A stretch of DNA of 64,000 nt, taken from contig NZ_ALJC01000075.1 in the NCBI RefSeq assembly GCF_000282975.1, positions 124,001-188,000 of the forward strand, given 5' to 3'. This document shows positions 8,419 to 18,174 of the stretch, in pieces. A program made the translations under genes and the position numbers. The notes beneath the pieces were generated by a model. That model was not told where the DNA came from. It worked only from the letters and a program-made list of their open reading frames with translations, and ran no database searches. The DNA comes from Pseudomonas psychrophila HA-4 (GTDB taxonomy: Bacteria > Pseudomonadota > Gammaproteobacteria > Pseudomonadales > Pseudomonadaceae). Position 1 is the first letter of the stretch, and each line of letters opens with the position of its first letter.

Positions 8419-11328
8419 CTATGCTTGAGACTCTGGTAGTGGGTGCTCCTGCAGTTCTTGGGCGGTAAGCCTTGCAACCAATGCCTTTCGGGCTAAATTT
8501 CTTTCCTCTTTAATCGCGTCCAAGCGTGCAAGGTAGTTACCGCTGGATTCGCTTTCTCGCTCCGAAAACAGAACATCTAAACGCATCTGGTAGGGTTCAT
8601 CTGAGATCCTGAACAGTTCGGAATATTTTTTCTCCAAAAAATCGATCCAGAAATCCCTCATTTCGATTGACGCGCTCAATGCCGGGGCTGTTTCTTCATT
8701 AATGACAAATTGACGTGCGACTTCTACCTCTGCCTGCGTGACGTCGGCGACTCGCTCAAAACGCATACTGGTTGGACGCGCCGGCAAGCCCAATCGATTG
8801 GCTAACTGGATGTGGTAGTACATTTGAATCTCCAGCGGATCGTGCCGGACCATGCGGCTACGCATTCCGGCCGGACTCAGTAATGGCGCTAACGCTAATG
8901 CCTCGGGTGTACCCAATCTATAAGCAACCCCTTGCTGTTCTTCGGCACTCAGTTCAATCAGGGGGCGAGGAGCAAAGTCGGGACGCACTGCATCTATCAG
9001 CACTTGTAATTGCTCTACATGCCTGCGTTGGTCCGCAATGATTGCGGCATGGCGAGTGCTAACGACCTGTGTCACGTGTTTATCGAGCAACTCCAACCGA
9101 AAGAGCCCGCGCGCCAACTTCAATAGCTCACTCTCTGTGTCCTGTTTCCGTAATGCCGTGTACACCTGTTGTTGCAATTCCAGACTGGCAAACGTCATTG
9201 CACTCCCATCTCGGCAGGTTCTCGGGTTAGCCGCTATATCGAAGGACAGTTGCCGCAATTCACTGTCCTCATACATGCCATTGAGCATTGTCCAAACACG
9301 GTCGGTCAAATCACCCTGAGTTCGTAAAAACTGCTCTGACTCACTCATGTCCTCCAGCACCCGAAAAAACGATTTTGATTTTCTGAGATTCGACAAATCA
9401 CTCCATATACGCGTTTGTCCAGGAGTCGGTCGACTGGCCCAATGCAATATGCCCCTGGCCGCACTCGAGTGAATATATTGCCTATGAACACCTAAATTGA
9501 TGCCCTGTTCACGCCGGTACCTATCAAGACGACGAATTGAATCGGCATTTAAGGGGTTGTCGTGCAGGTTTGTAACTCGATTGATTGCTGCTCTTTCAGC
9601 CGTCAACACGGCAGTTGGAATATGTGTAATTTCGTTATCGCGTAAATCAAGGGTTTGCAAGTGGGTAAGGGTTTCAACCCCTTCTGGCCACTCACTGATC
9701 TGGGTGTACCGCAGTCGCAAGTGCTCCAGGTTCGTCAGTTGGCGCACTGAAATTCGTCGCCCCAGAGGATTGCCCGTGAGGTTAAGCGATTTAAGTGTCG
9801 TCAAACCAGACAACAGATCTACAGCACCAGGCGTTAGCACCACTTGATTTCCTTGCAGGTTCAACTCTGTGAGGTTGGACAGGGAAGCTAATGAGGCTGG
9901 CAATTCGAGCAAATGATTATTTTCGAGCGATAGCACACGTAAATTGGGGAACCGCTGCAGAAAATGAAAAGGAAGATGACCACTAGGTGAGTCAGCCAAG
10001 TGCAGCGCGCTGATGTGACTAAAATCAGCAGAGAGCACAGGCAAGTTAGCGACAGGCCAGCTATTTAGATCCAGGACGTAGCCGGTATGGTCTCCGACAT
10101 TGACACTAGGGGTTTGCCGTCTCCAAGCGAGTATCAGTCGCTGGCTGATTGCGCGCTTTTCAGCGGCGGACAACAGCACCTGCGGCCCTGTTTGGGGTCG
10201 ACTCCAAACAGGGTTGGCCTCCCACTGTGCCAAGTCTGAGCGCAATGTCTGCAATTGCGCCTTGAGGGACACCAGTGCTTGGGTTGCTAAGGCGGGACTG
10301 AGCCGCAAATGGTACAAAAACTGCCCCGCCTGAACGTCAGTCATCAAGGGGTAAAGCTCTAACACAAGGTTTTTAAGTAGCAGTGATTTGTTTTCATCCA
10401 GCATATGCCCCGAACGTCCGCCCAAGGTGTAACCAATACGGCCATCCGCCAAGCGCATGGGGGATTTCAACCAGGGCTTGATCGTCTGCAAACCAAGCTT
10501 TATGCCACTGTTCGTGCGCTCACGGGCAGCCAATTCAGCGACTTTACTGGCAAGCGCTTGGCTCACGTCAACCTCCGGCAAGCCCAATGCACTACGTGCT
10601 TGCGGGCTAAGCGCTTTTGCGATGCACTTTAAGAGTTGAGGGCTGCTGTAAACAGTCTCTGAAGTGCTGCTAAAAAACTCATACTTATCGTTATTTTTGA
10701 ATATCTCGAGTCGGTTGGTGGAAGACGCACTGCCCAAAACGTCTAAATCCATACCTGTGCCTTTATCACGCAACACCAGTTTTAAGTTCTCTGGCCAACC
10801 CGGCAGGCGTGACGCTGTGTTCCAGGCAAGGGTTTGTGAGTCAACATTACTTAGGCCTTCAAAGAAAAGGCCTTCCAATGCGCGATTCAACCGAACGTTC
10901 TGCACATAGCTTCGTGCCTCCTCCAAGACATGCAAAGGGAGGCGACTGGTTGTATTGAGGGTGGATAACCCGGTGGGCGTCAGCGTACTTATCAATTCAC
11001 TCATGACAGAAACGGGCAACCCAGGAAACTGACTGTGAAGTGCGTTGTGCTCCGGCGCTATGGATTCGCTGGCGCTGTACAGCCGAGTCACCAATGAAGG
11101 TTTTATCGATTTAGCGTGATCTCCAAGTTTGCTCGCCAACCCTTGAACCTGTTGATCAAGCGTGAGCAAATCATCTCCAAGCAATACCACTCTTTGGTCC
11201 TGAGGCATTCGTTCGATTACGACCTTGAGCAAGTCGCCATTATTGATCTGTGTAGCAGTTATTTGCATCCGTGGATGGAGTGGAGCGAGGTCATTGCCAT
11301 ACTCTTTAACAACCCCCCCCCTCTGCAT
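8419..11328 (-). pseudogene. C-terminal part of LRR/NEL E3-ubiquitin-ligase toxin (frame-shifted)
   Basis: This frame encodes leucine-rich repeats at about residues 440-590 (repeats of the type LxxLxLxxNxLxxLPxxL) followed by a C-terminal region resembling the NEL (novel E3 ligase) domain of IpaH/SspH effectors. The NEL catalytic C-x-D motif is visible as CRD, with the cysteine codon at 9214-9216 (residue 705 of this frame), in the context NPRTCRDGSAMTF. NEL enzymes transfer ubiquitin in eukaryotic host cells. Residues 1-440 belong with the preceding frame. The apparent ATG lies inside the overlap with that frame and has no ribosome-binding site, so I read this as the back half of one gene broken at the G9 tract (11313-11321). 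No type III secretion genes are in the window. Confidence 0.72.
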
Positions 11329-13516
11329 TCACAACACGTAACACTTGGTTCGCGGGCCATCCTGCCAGTTCAGTCAAAAGTTCCAGTTGTACGTCAGCGT
11401 TACCAATGGATCGATTAACGCCTTGCTCCATCTGCTGGATAAACCCTTCGACGCGTTCACTGATACTCGCCCGAAAGAGGGTGTCTGCAAGTAATGGTGG
11501 GAGCGGCAAGTTATCCATGAATAATGCCCGCAACATGTCGTCGGAGGTGTTTGAGGCCTGCAAGACAGCGTCCATGGTACTGCGGGAAAACGACTCGGCT
11601 TCAGGCCCTAATCGCCGGAACAATTGCTCGCGACGCCAAAGCCTCGGGTTATCCAGCTCATGGGTCCAGGCGCCGCGATTATTGTGTTGCAACGTTGGTG
11701 TATAAGCTTGTGGGTCGTAGGGATGTTGAATATAGCCCGCTCCGGTCAGCGGGTCCGAGGTGATGCTGTAAGTCTTGCCTTCTAGCTTGATAAAGGACTT
11801 ACCTCGGTGTAAGTACACGGCCTTGTCATTTGGCTTGAGACCCGTGAGTGAGATGTGTTTGACCTCGTAAGGCTTCAAGTCGGGAATCCACAAGCATTTA
11901 TGCCCCCGCACGGAAGTAACAGGCTTAAGCCCATCAACAAAGGGAGAAGGCTTTAACGCTTTGGCCGCCCCTGCGGTACTCGCAACCAACGCGAGGTTTT
12001 GGGCAATATCAAATACGTATTCGAGCGCTTCGGCCCGATCACCCCGTCTCCAGGCCACGATGCCATCGAACACTTCAGCCCCTAGCTGAATCACACTGAC
12101 AGCTAATAACAACTCGCCTAGCACCGGTACAAAACCCAAGGCAATACCGAGCACACTGACGCCAACATTTAAATACGACGCCAAACGTGTCAAACGCGCT
12201 TTAGTGTCTTCATCTCCCGTTGGCACCATCAGCATCCGAGCATCATCCTTTATCTGTTCAAGGTGCAGGCGCCAACCCACCTCAAAAGGGTTCTGTGACT
12301 GAGGAATGTGACGGGTTTCTAAATACAATGCCGGCTCATTGATAATGGGCGGGCGTCGTATCAAGAGTGAATCCAACGTCAGGTTTTTAATATCTGTTCT
12401 GCGTATAAATTCGGCGCGATGACGTACTGGCATCAGGCTGGCAAAATAATGGGTGTACGTGCCCTCGCTGAGCCAGGCCCATAACTGCGCTTTGAACTCA
12501 TCGAACGATTGAAATAGATGAAAGGACCGGTCGGGAAACTTCGGTAAATACACAAAGCACCGTTGCGCAACAGTCACAGGTTTATTCTCCGGCCATATCA
12601 ACACAATGCCTGGCACTTCACACCCCATGATCTTTAGTGTGCTATGCCTAGGGTGTTCTCCCGAAGGCAAAGTACTTGTGTCAGAGAGCAGATCAACCAT
12701 AAACATATAATGCGTTACACTGATTTCATTTTTCATATAGGCGAGGTGCATTGCCGATGAAAATGCGTAGTGCTTATTTAAACTGAACAGCCTGTTTATC
12801 TTATGGCGTGTAGATCGAGGATCGTCAGATGGCCAGGGATCATCAGGAGGCTCAAATACCCGACCTAGGTGCATTTGATACTGCGTGCCCAAGTCCAGAT
12901 TGCGGCAAATCACAGCAAAGTTCTCGGGCTTCAAACGTGAGGTAATGCTCGGTGAAGCCGCTTGGGCTTTGTAAATCACAGTACCCGAATCAAAACCATC
13001 CGCCAGGGTGTGACGGGCTTCAAAGTTTTGCATAGCCGCTTGCAACAGGCTTTGGCGGGTAATGCTAGACACAATATTAACCTCCAGACTTTGAGGCACC
13101 ATTAAATCGGGAAGCAGTAACTTAACCAGTGTGTCAGCCAGTGCCAACTGCTGCTGACTGAGAAAAACCAGCACATTACTTAATAGGTGGATTTCTTTTA
13201 TTCCATGAGTGCGGGGGTTTATATCGCCCCACCCCTGTGCAACAAGTGCAGCTTTCAACAAAGGCTCAGAAAACTGCTCCATCGGCTTTATTTGCCCCAG
13301 TACTTGCGCGACGGCTTTCTGGGTCACGTTGTGCTGCTTTATGCTTTCACGCAACGCTTCGCGGACAAAGGACGGAGCCTCCTTGAACCAAGCGGGCAAT
13401 AGCGTTGGAATCAGAAACTCATGCGCATTGATTAATACGGTATTAGCCAGCACGGAGGCTTCTTCTACGGCTGACGCATTCGGGTTCGTTACAACTAACT
13501 TTACAGGGTCGTCCAT
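11306..13516 (-). pseudogene. N-terminal part of dermonecrotic-toxin-like (DUF6543) LRR/NEL protein
   Basis: The 736-residue frame resembles the N-terminal dermonecrotic-toxin/DUF6543 region that precedes LRR and NEL domains in many Pseudomonas proteins of about 1,600-1,800 residues. A hydrophobic stretch at about residues 449-485 (GVSVLGIALGFVPVLGELL) may insert in membranes or help translocation. It ends abruptly after AEGGGC because the G9 run puts a TAA in frame. With eight G the frame would continue as AEGGVVKEYGND into the LRR/NEL part, giving about 1,700 residues. The ATG at 13516 has no good Shine-Dalgarno; the preceding ~180 bases are AT-rich. Lower GC than the neighbouring sohB suggests horizontal acquisition. 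Confidence 0.7.
11313..11321 (-). repeat. Poly-G9 tract at the toxin frameshift
   Basis: Nine consecutive C on the plus strand (G on the coding strand) lie exactly where the two toxin frames overlap. Losing one base joins the frames; gaining two would also restore frame. Runs of this length slip during replication and are also a common sequencing-error site. Confidence 0.9.
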
Positions 13517-13686
13517 GAGGCAAGTCTACGTTATTAATCGAAACGCTAGCGTATACCCGGAGCGACGTCTTATTGGACTAATTAACCGATCCTTAACTTA
13601 AATTTAGAACTAAAAATCAGGTGTATACACTATATAAATAACGCACATAAAAACTACTTTATTGCGCTGGTTGTCGCCCATAAACA

Positions 13687-13718
13687 TGTATGGCGCGTTA
13701 TTAATAACGCGCCATACA
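13687..13718. promoter_or_regulatory. Perfect 32-bp palindrome between sohB and the toxin gene
   Basis: The 16-base arm TGTATGGCGCGTTATT is followed at once by its exact reverse complement. It begins 19 bases beyond the sohB stop codon and lies about 170 bases upstream of the toxin start, both genes on the minus strand. There is no T run after it, so it could be a stem-loop ending sohB mRNA, a processed hairpin, or a dimeric operator for the toxin promoter. The AT-rich stretch 13570-13660 beside it is the likely toxin promoter region. Confidence 0.6.
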
Positions 13719-13737
13719 GTTACCTTGCAGAGCTTTC

Positions 13738-14760
13738 TTACCAGAAACTACGTTGTGTCAGACGACGCCATACCGAATCAACTACGTGTTCCGCTGACAC
13801 GCTTGCGGCAATACCTACACGCTCTTGTAGACTTTTCCGTTGCGCATAATGCACATGATAAAGATGAGCGTCTTTCGCACGATCCGACAGGTATTCATCG
13901 CTGGTTTTCAGCTCATCAACTAATTGTTTTTCGACTGCCGCAACCCCCAACCAGACTTCCCCGGTGGCCACATCATCAATCGCCAATTGCGGTCGGTATT
14001 GCGCCACAAAGTTCTTGAACAATTGATGGGTGATGTCCAGATCCTGCTGGAACTTTTCACGGCCTTTTTCAGTGTTCTCACCAAACACGGTCAAGGTACG
14101 CTTGTATTCACCTGCGGTTAGCACTTCATAGTCAATGTCGTGTTTTTTAAGTAGGCGGTTGACGTTAGGCAACTGTGCCACCACCCCGATGGAACCCAGA
14201 ATGGCGAAGGGTGAGCTGATAATCTTCTGCCCGATACACGCCATCATGTAACCGCCGCTGGCAGCCACTTTATCGATGCAGATCGTTAGCGGGATGCCGG
14301 CCTGACGAATACGCGCCAGTTGCGACGATGCCAAGCCATAGCTGTGTACCATGCCACCACCACTTTCCAGCCGCAGAACCACCTCATCCTCCGGGGTGGC
14401 CAGGGTCAGCAGCGCGGTGATTTCGTGGCGCAAGCTTTCAGTGGCCGACGCCTTAATATCGCCCTCAAAATCAAGCACAAAGACCCGAGGCTTTTCTTCA
14501 GGCTGCTTCTTCAGTTTTTTCTCGGCTTTGCTCTGCTGCTTGTGCAATGCCTTAAGTTGATCCTTGGACAGCAATGACTGTTCAAGTTTGTCACGCAGGC
14601 CTTTGTAAAAATCATTCATCTTGCTGACCTGCAATTGCCCGGCAGAGCGACGACGCCCTTTGCCGCGCAATGCCGCAATGGTTACCAACACCAACAGAAT
14701 GGCAACCACTAAGGTCACAGTCTTAGCCAGAAAACTGGCGTAATCGGCAAGAAATTCCAC
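13738..14760 (-). CDS. sohB: Inner-membrane peptidase SohB (S49 family)
   Basis: SohB is a signal-peptide-peptidase-A-like serine protease anchored in the inner membrane with its active site in the periplasm. The 340-residue protein has an N-terminal transmembrane helix (about residues 11-31) followed by a charged KA-rich linker. The S49 domain shows the catalytic serine at Ser168 (AASGGYMM) and the general-base lysine at Lys220 (GEYKRTLT). The GTG start at 14760 is supported by AAGGAG 6 bases upstream. Length equals the usual family size. It is transcribed opposite to the next genes and toward the toxin gene. Confidence 0.93.
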   Translation of the reverse strand: MEFLADYASFLAKTVTLVVAILLVLVTIAALRGKGRRRSAGQLQVSKMNDFYKGLRDKLEQSLLSKDQLKALHKQQSKAEKKLKKQPEEKPRVFVLDFEGDIKASATESLRHEITALLTLATPEDEVVLRLESGGGMVHSYGLASSQLARIRQAGIPLTICIDKVAASGGYMMACIGQKIISSPFAILGSIGVVAQLPNVNRLLKKHDIDYEVLTAGEYKRTLTVFGENTEKGREKFQQDLDITHQLFKNFVAQYRPQLAIDDVATGEVWLGVAAVEKQLVDELKTSDEYLSDRAKDAHLYHVHYAQRKSLQERVGIAASVSAEHVVDSVWRRLTQRSFW

Positions 14761-14962
14761 AGCCTCTCCTTAAAACGCTCGCAACCCACGGATCAGGGCC
14801 GCGTAATGATGCCCAGCATACCGACGTGATTGCCCAGCAGCCAGTCGCGAAACACCTTGGCGCAAGGCTTACGGGCAATTCAAACAAGCGTATGTTTTTT
14901 TATTGACAGGTCCCCGGCATCCTCCTAACCTCGCCTGACTTTCAACGTACCGGGATGCGGAC

Positions 14963-15673
14963 GTGGGCAGCATTTACTTGATACGACATGGACAAGCCTC
15001 TTTTGGTGCAGATGACTACGACGTACTGTCAGCTTTGGGTGTTCGCCAAGCGCAAATCACCGGCCAACATTTGGTTGACCTTGGCCTGCGCTTTGATCGC
15101 TGCCTATCGGGTGATCTACTGCGCCAACAAGACACTGCCCAACATGCACTGGCCCAGTTCACTGCCGCCGGACTAACCGCGCCAGAGCTTGAAATAGACC
15201 CGGCCTTCAATGAGTTCGATGCCTTTGCAGTACTGGAAACCCTGCTCCCGGGTCTCTTGCCGCAAGAGCCGCAAGCCCTGAACACACTGAAAAATGCGGC
15301 CAATAATCCTGAAGAATTTCAGCGAATTTTTGATCTGGTCATTGCGCGCTGGATCAGCGGCACTTACGACGCCCCGCAGCTAGAAAGCTGGCTGAGCTTT
15401 GTCGAACGCGTGCAAGGTGGCCTGAACCGTGTTCTCGACCTGGCCAGCCATCAACAGAACATTGCCGTGTTCACCTCCGGCGGAAGCATCACTGCCCTGC
15501 TCCACCTACTGACCCAAATTCCTGCCAGTGAGGCCTTCAAGCTGACCTGGCAAATTGTTAATACCTCGCTTAGCCAACTCAAGTTTCGTGGCCGCGAGGT
15601 CACCCTGGCTTCCTTTAACAGTCACGTGCACTTACAACTGTTGAAGACGCCATCGCTGATCACTTACCGATAA
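14963..15673 (+). CDS. Histidine phosphatase (phosphoglycerate-mutase-like)
   Basis: Cytoplasmic histidine-phosphatase-superfamily protein of 236 residues. The RHG motif with the nucleophilic histidine is at residues 8-10 (IYLIRHGQ). The second-half signature (AVFTSGGSITALL) replaces the usual SHG with SGG, so the second catalytic histidine is absent at that position and activity may be altered. The physiological substrate cannot be told. A GTG start is used; no closer ATG keeps the RHG motif. It begins a plus-strand run with the SCP2, phosphotransferase and SDR genes. Confidence 0.82.
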   Translation: MGSIYLIRHGQASFGADDYDVLSALGVRQAQITGQHLVDLGLRFDRCLSGDLLRQQDTAQHALAQFTAAGLTAPELEIDPAFNEFDAFAVLETLLPGLLPQEPQALNTLKNAANNPEEFQRIFDLVIARWISGTYDAPQLESWLSFVERVQGGLNRVLDLASHQQNIAVFTSGGSITALLHLLTQIPASEAFKLTWQIVNTSLSQLKFRGREVTLASFNSHVHLQLLKTPSLITYR

Positions 15674-15728
15674 GCGTTGGCAACCGTGACCTGCGGGTCG
15701 CCGTAACCCACCCTGAAAGGATCGAACC

Positions 15729-16043
15729 ATGACTTCTGTAGCTGATGCTGTTCAAGCAATGAAAGCCAAATTCAACCCAGCCGCTGCTGCCGGCCTGGAC
15801 CTGGTATTCGGTTTTCGCATTGATGACACCAAGAATTTCTCTCTCGTTGTTAAAGACAGTACCTGCGAACTGCTGGAAGGCGAAAACCCGGACGCACAAG
15901 TTACTTTGGTGATGGACGGCGAAACTCTGGAAGGCATCGTTAGCGGCGAGACCGATGGCATGCAAGCGTTCATGGGCGGCAAACTGCGCGCTGAAGGCGA
16001 CATGATGCTGGCCATGAAGCTGAGCGAACTGTTCCCTTCGTAA
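15729..16043 (+). CDS. SCP2 sterol-carrier-domain protein
   Basis: 104-residue, single-domain protein of the SCP2 family, which binds fatty acyl chains, acyl-CoA or sterols in a hydrophobic tunnel in the cytoplasm. Family-like features are the N-terminal helix (VADAVQAMKAKF), the central strands ending in DAQVTLVMDGET and the C-terminal amphipathic helix ending in KLSELFPS. The ATG follows GAAAGGATCGAACC, a good ribosome-binding site. An intrinsic terminator follows 18 bases after the stop. With the neighbouring phosphotransferase and SDR it probably serves lipid or acyl-CoA metabolism, but this is inference. Confidence 0.88.
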   Translation: MTSVADAVQAMKAKFNPAAAAGLDLVFGFRIDDTKNFSLVVKDSTCELLEGENPDAQVTLVMDGETLEGIVSGETDGMQAFMGGKLRAEGDMMLAMKLSELFPS

Positions 16044-16060
16044 GCCACACGCAATATCCA

Positions 16061-16092
16061 AAAACCGAAGCCATCGCGCTTCGGTTTTTTTT
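16061..16092 (+). terminator. Intrinsic terminator after the SCP2 gene
   Basis: Arms AAAACCGAAGC and GCTTCGGTTTT flank a 6-base loop, followed by a run of T up to 16092. This is a strong rho-independent terminator. Confidence 0.92.
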
Positions 16093-16230
16093 GCCTTGTG
16101 CTTCGCTCAATGGCTATCAAGCCCACTGATAATTCACTAACACCCACACCTATTAAGGCTGCACTTGCCTTGTCTGCGCATTAGATTAGCGAATGTTGTC
16201 AGGTCACGAAAATAAGCAGAAGAGATAAAT

Positions 16231-17298
<1,068 letters not shown>

Positions 17299-17322
17299 AC
17301 CCGTGATAAACGAGGAATCAGC

Positions 17323-18090
17323 ATGTCCAAGACCCAACTGTTCGACCTTGATGGCAAGATTGCCTTTGTTTCCGGTGCCAGTCGCGGCATTGGTGAAGCC
17401 ATCGCCAAACTACTGGCCCAGCAAGGCGCCCACGTGATTGTGTCGAGCCGCACGTTGGAGGGCTGCCAGCCGGTCGCTGACGCGATCATCGCTGAGGGTG
17501 GCAAAGCCACCGCGATGGCTTGCCATATTGGCGAGATGGAGCAAATCACTCAGACCTTCGCCCGTATTCGCGAAGTGTTTGGCCACCTCGATATTCTGGT
17601 TAACAACGCAGCGACTAATCCCCAGTTCTGCCACGTGCTCGACACCGACCTTGGTGCGTTTCAGAAAACCGTTGATGTGAATATTCGCGGTTACTTCTTC
17701 ATGTCGGTCGAAGCCGGCAAGCTGATGCGTGAACACGGCGGCGGCAGCATCATTAACGTAGCCTCGATCAACGGCGTATCGCCGGGTGTGTTCCAGGGTG
17801 TTTATTCGATGACCAAGGCGGCTGTGATCAACATGACCAAAGTATTCGCCAAGGAGTGCGCCCCCTTTGGCATTCGCTGCAACGCCTTGCTGCCTGGTTT
17901 GACCGACACCAAGTTCGCCTCGGCTCTGGTCAAGAACGACAGCATCCTCAAGGGCGCGCTGCAACAGATTCCGCTCAAACGTGTGGCGGCTCCCAGTGAG
18001 ATGGCCGGTGCGGTGCTGTATCTGGCCTGCGATGCTTCAAGCTATACCACGGGCGTTTCACTGAATGTGGATGGCGGGTTTTTATCCTGA
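17323..18090 (+). CDS. Short-chain dehydrogenase/reductase
   Basis: Classical SDR of 255 residues. Visible motifs are the NAD(P)-binding GASRGIG near residue 18, the structural LVNNAAT, the catalytic serine in INVASINGV, the catalytic YSMTK, and the terminal LNVDGGF. The ATG follows AACGAGGAATCAGC. It is co-transcribed with the phosphotransferase gene. The likely job is oxidising a hydroxyacyl intermediate, but the substrate cannot be read from sequence. Confidence 0.88.
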   Translation: MSKTQLFDLDGKIAFVSGASRGIGEAIAKLLAQQGAHVIVSSRTLEGCQPVADAIIAEGGKATAMACHIGEMEQITQTFARIREVFGHLDILVNNAATNPQFCHVLDTDLGAFQKTVDVNIRGYFFMSVEAGKLMREHGGGSIINVASINGVSPGVFQGVYSMTKAAVINMTKVFAKECAPFGIRCNALLPGLTDTKFASALVKNDSILKGALQQIPLKRVAAPSEMAGAVLYLACDASSYTTGVSLNVDGGFLS

Positions 18091-18174
18091 TTAATGCGTT
18101 AGCCCTCACCACGCCTCTCTCGCTAGCTCAACCCTGCCTGTCCAACACTGGCAACGCAGGGTGCAGTTTGACGT

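Noticed and set aside
11306..11328. Two genuine overlapping toxin genes
   Set aside because: The second frame has no ribosome-binding site, starts inside the G run and lacks the usual N-terminal domain; one interrupted gene is simpler.
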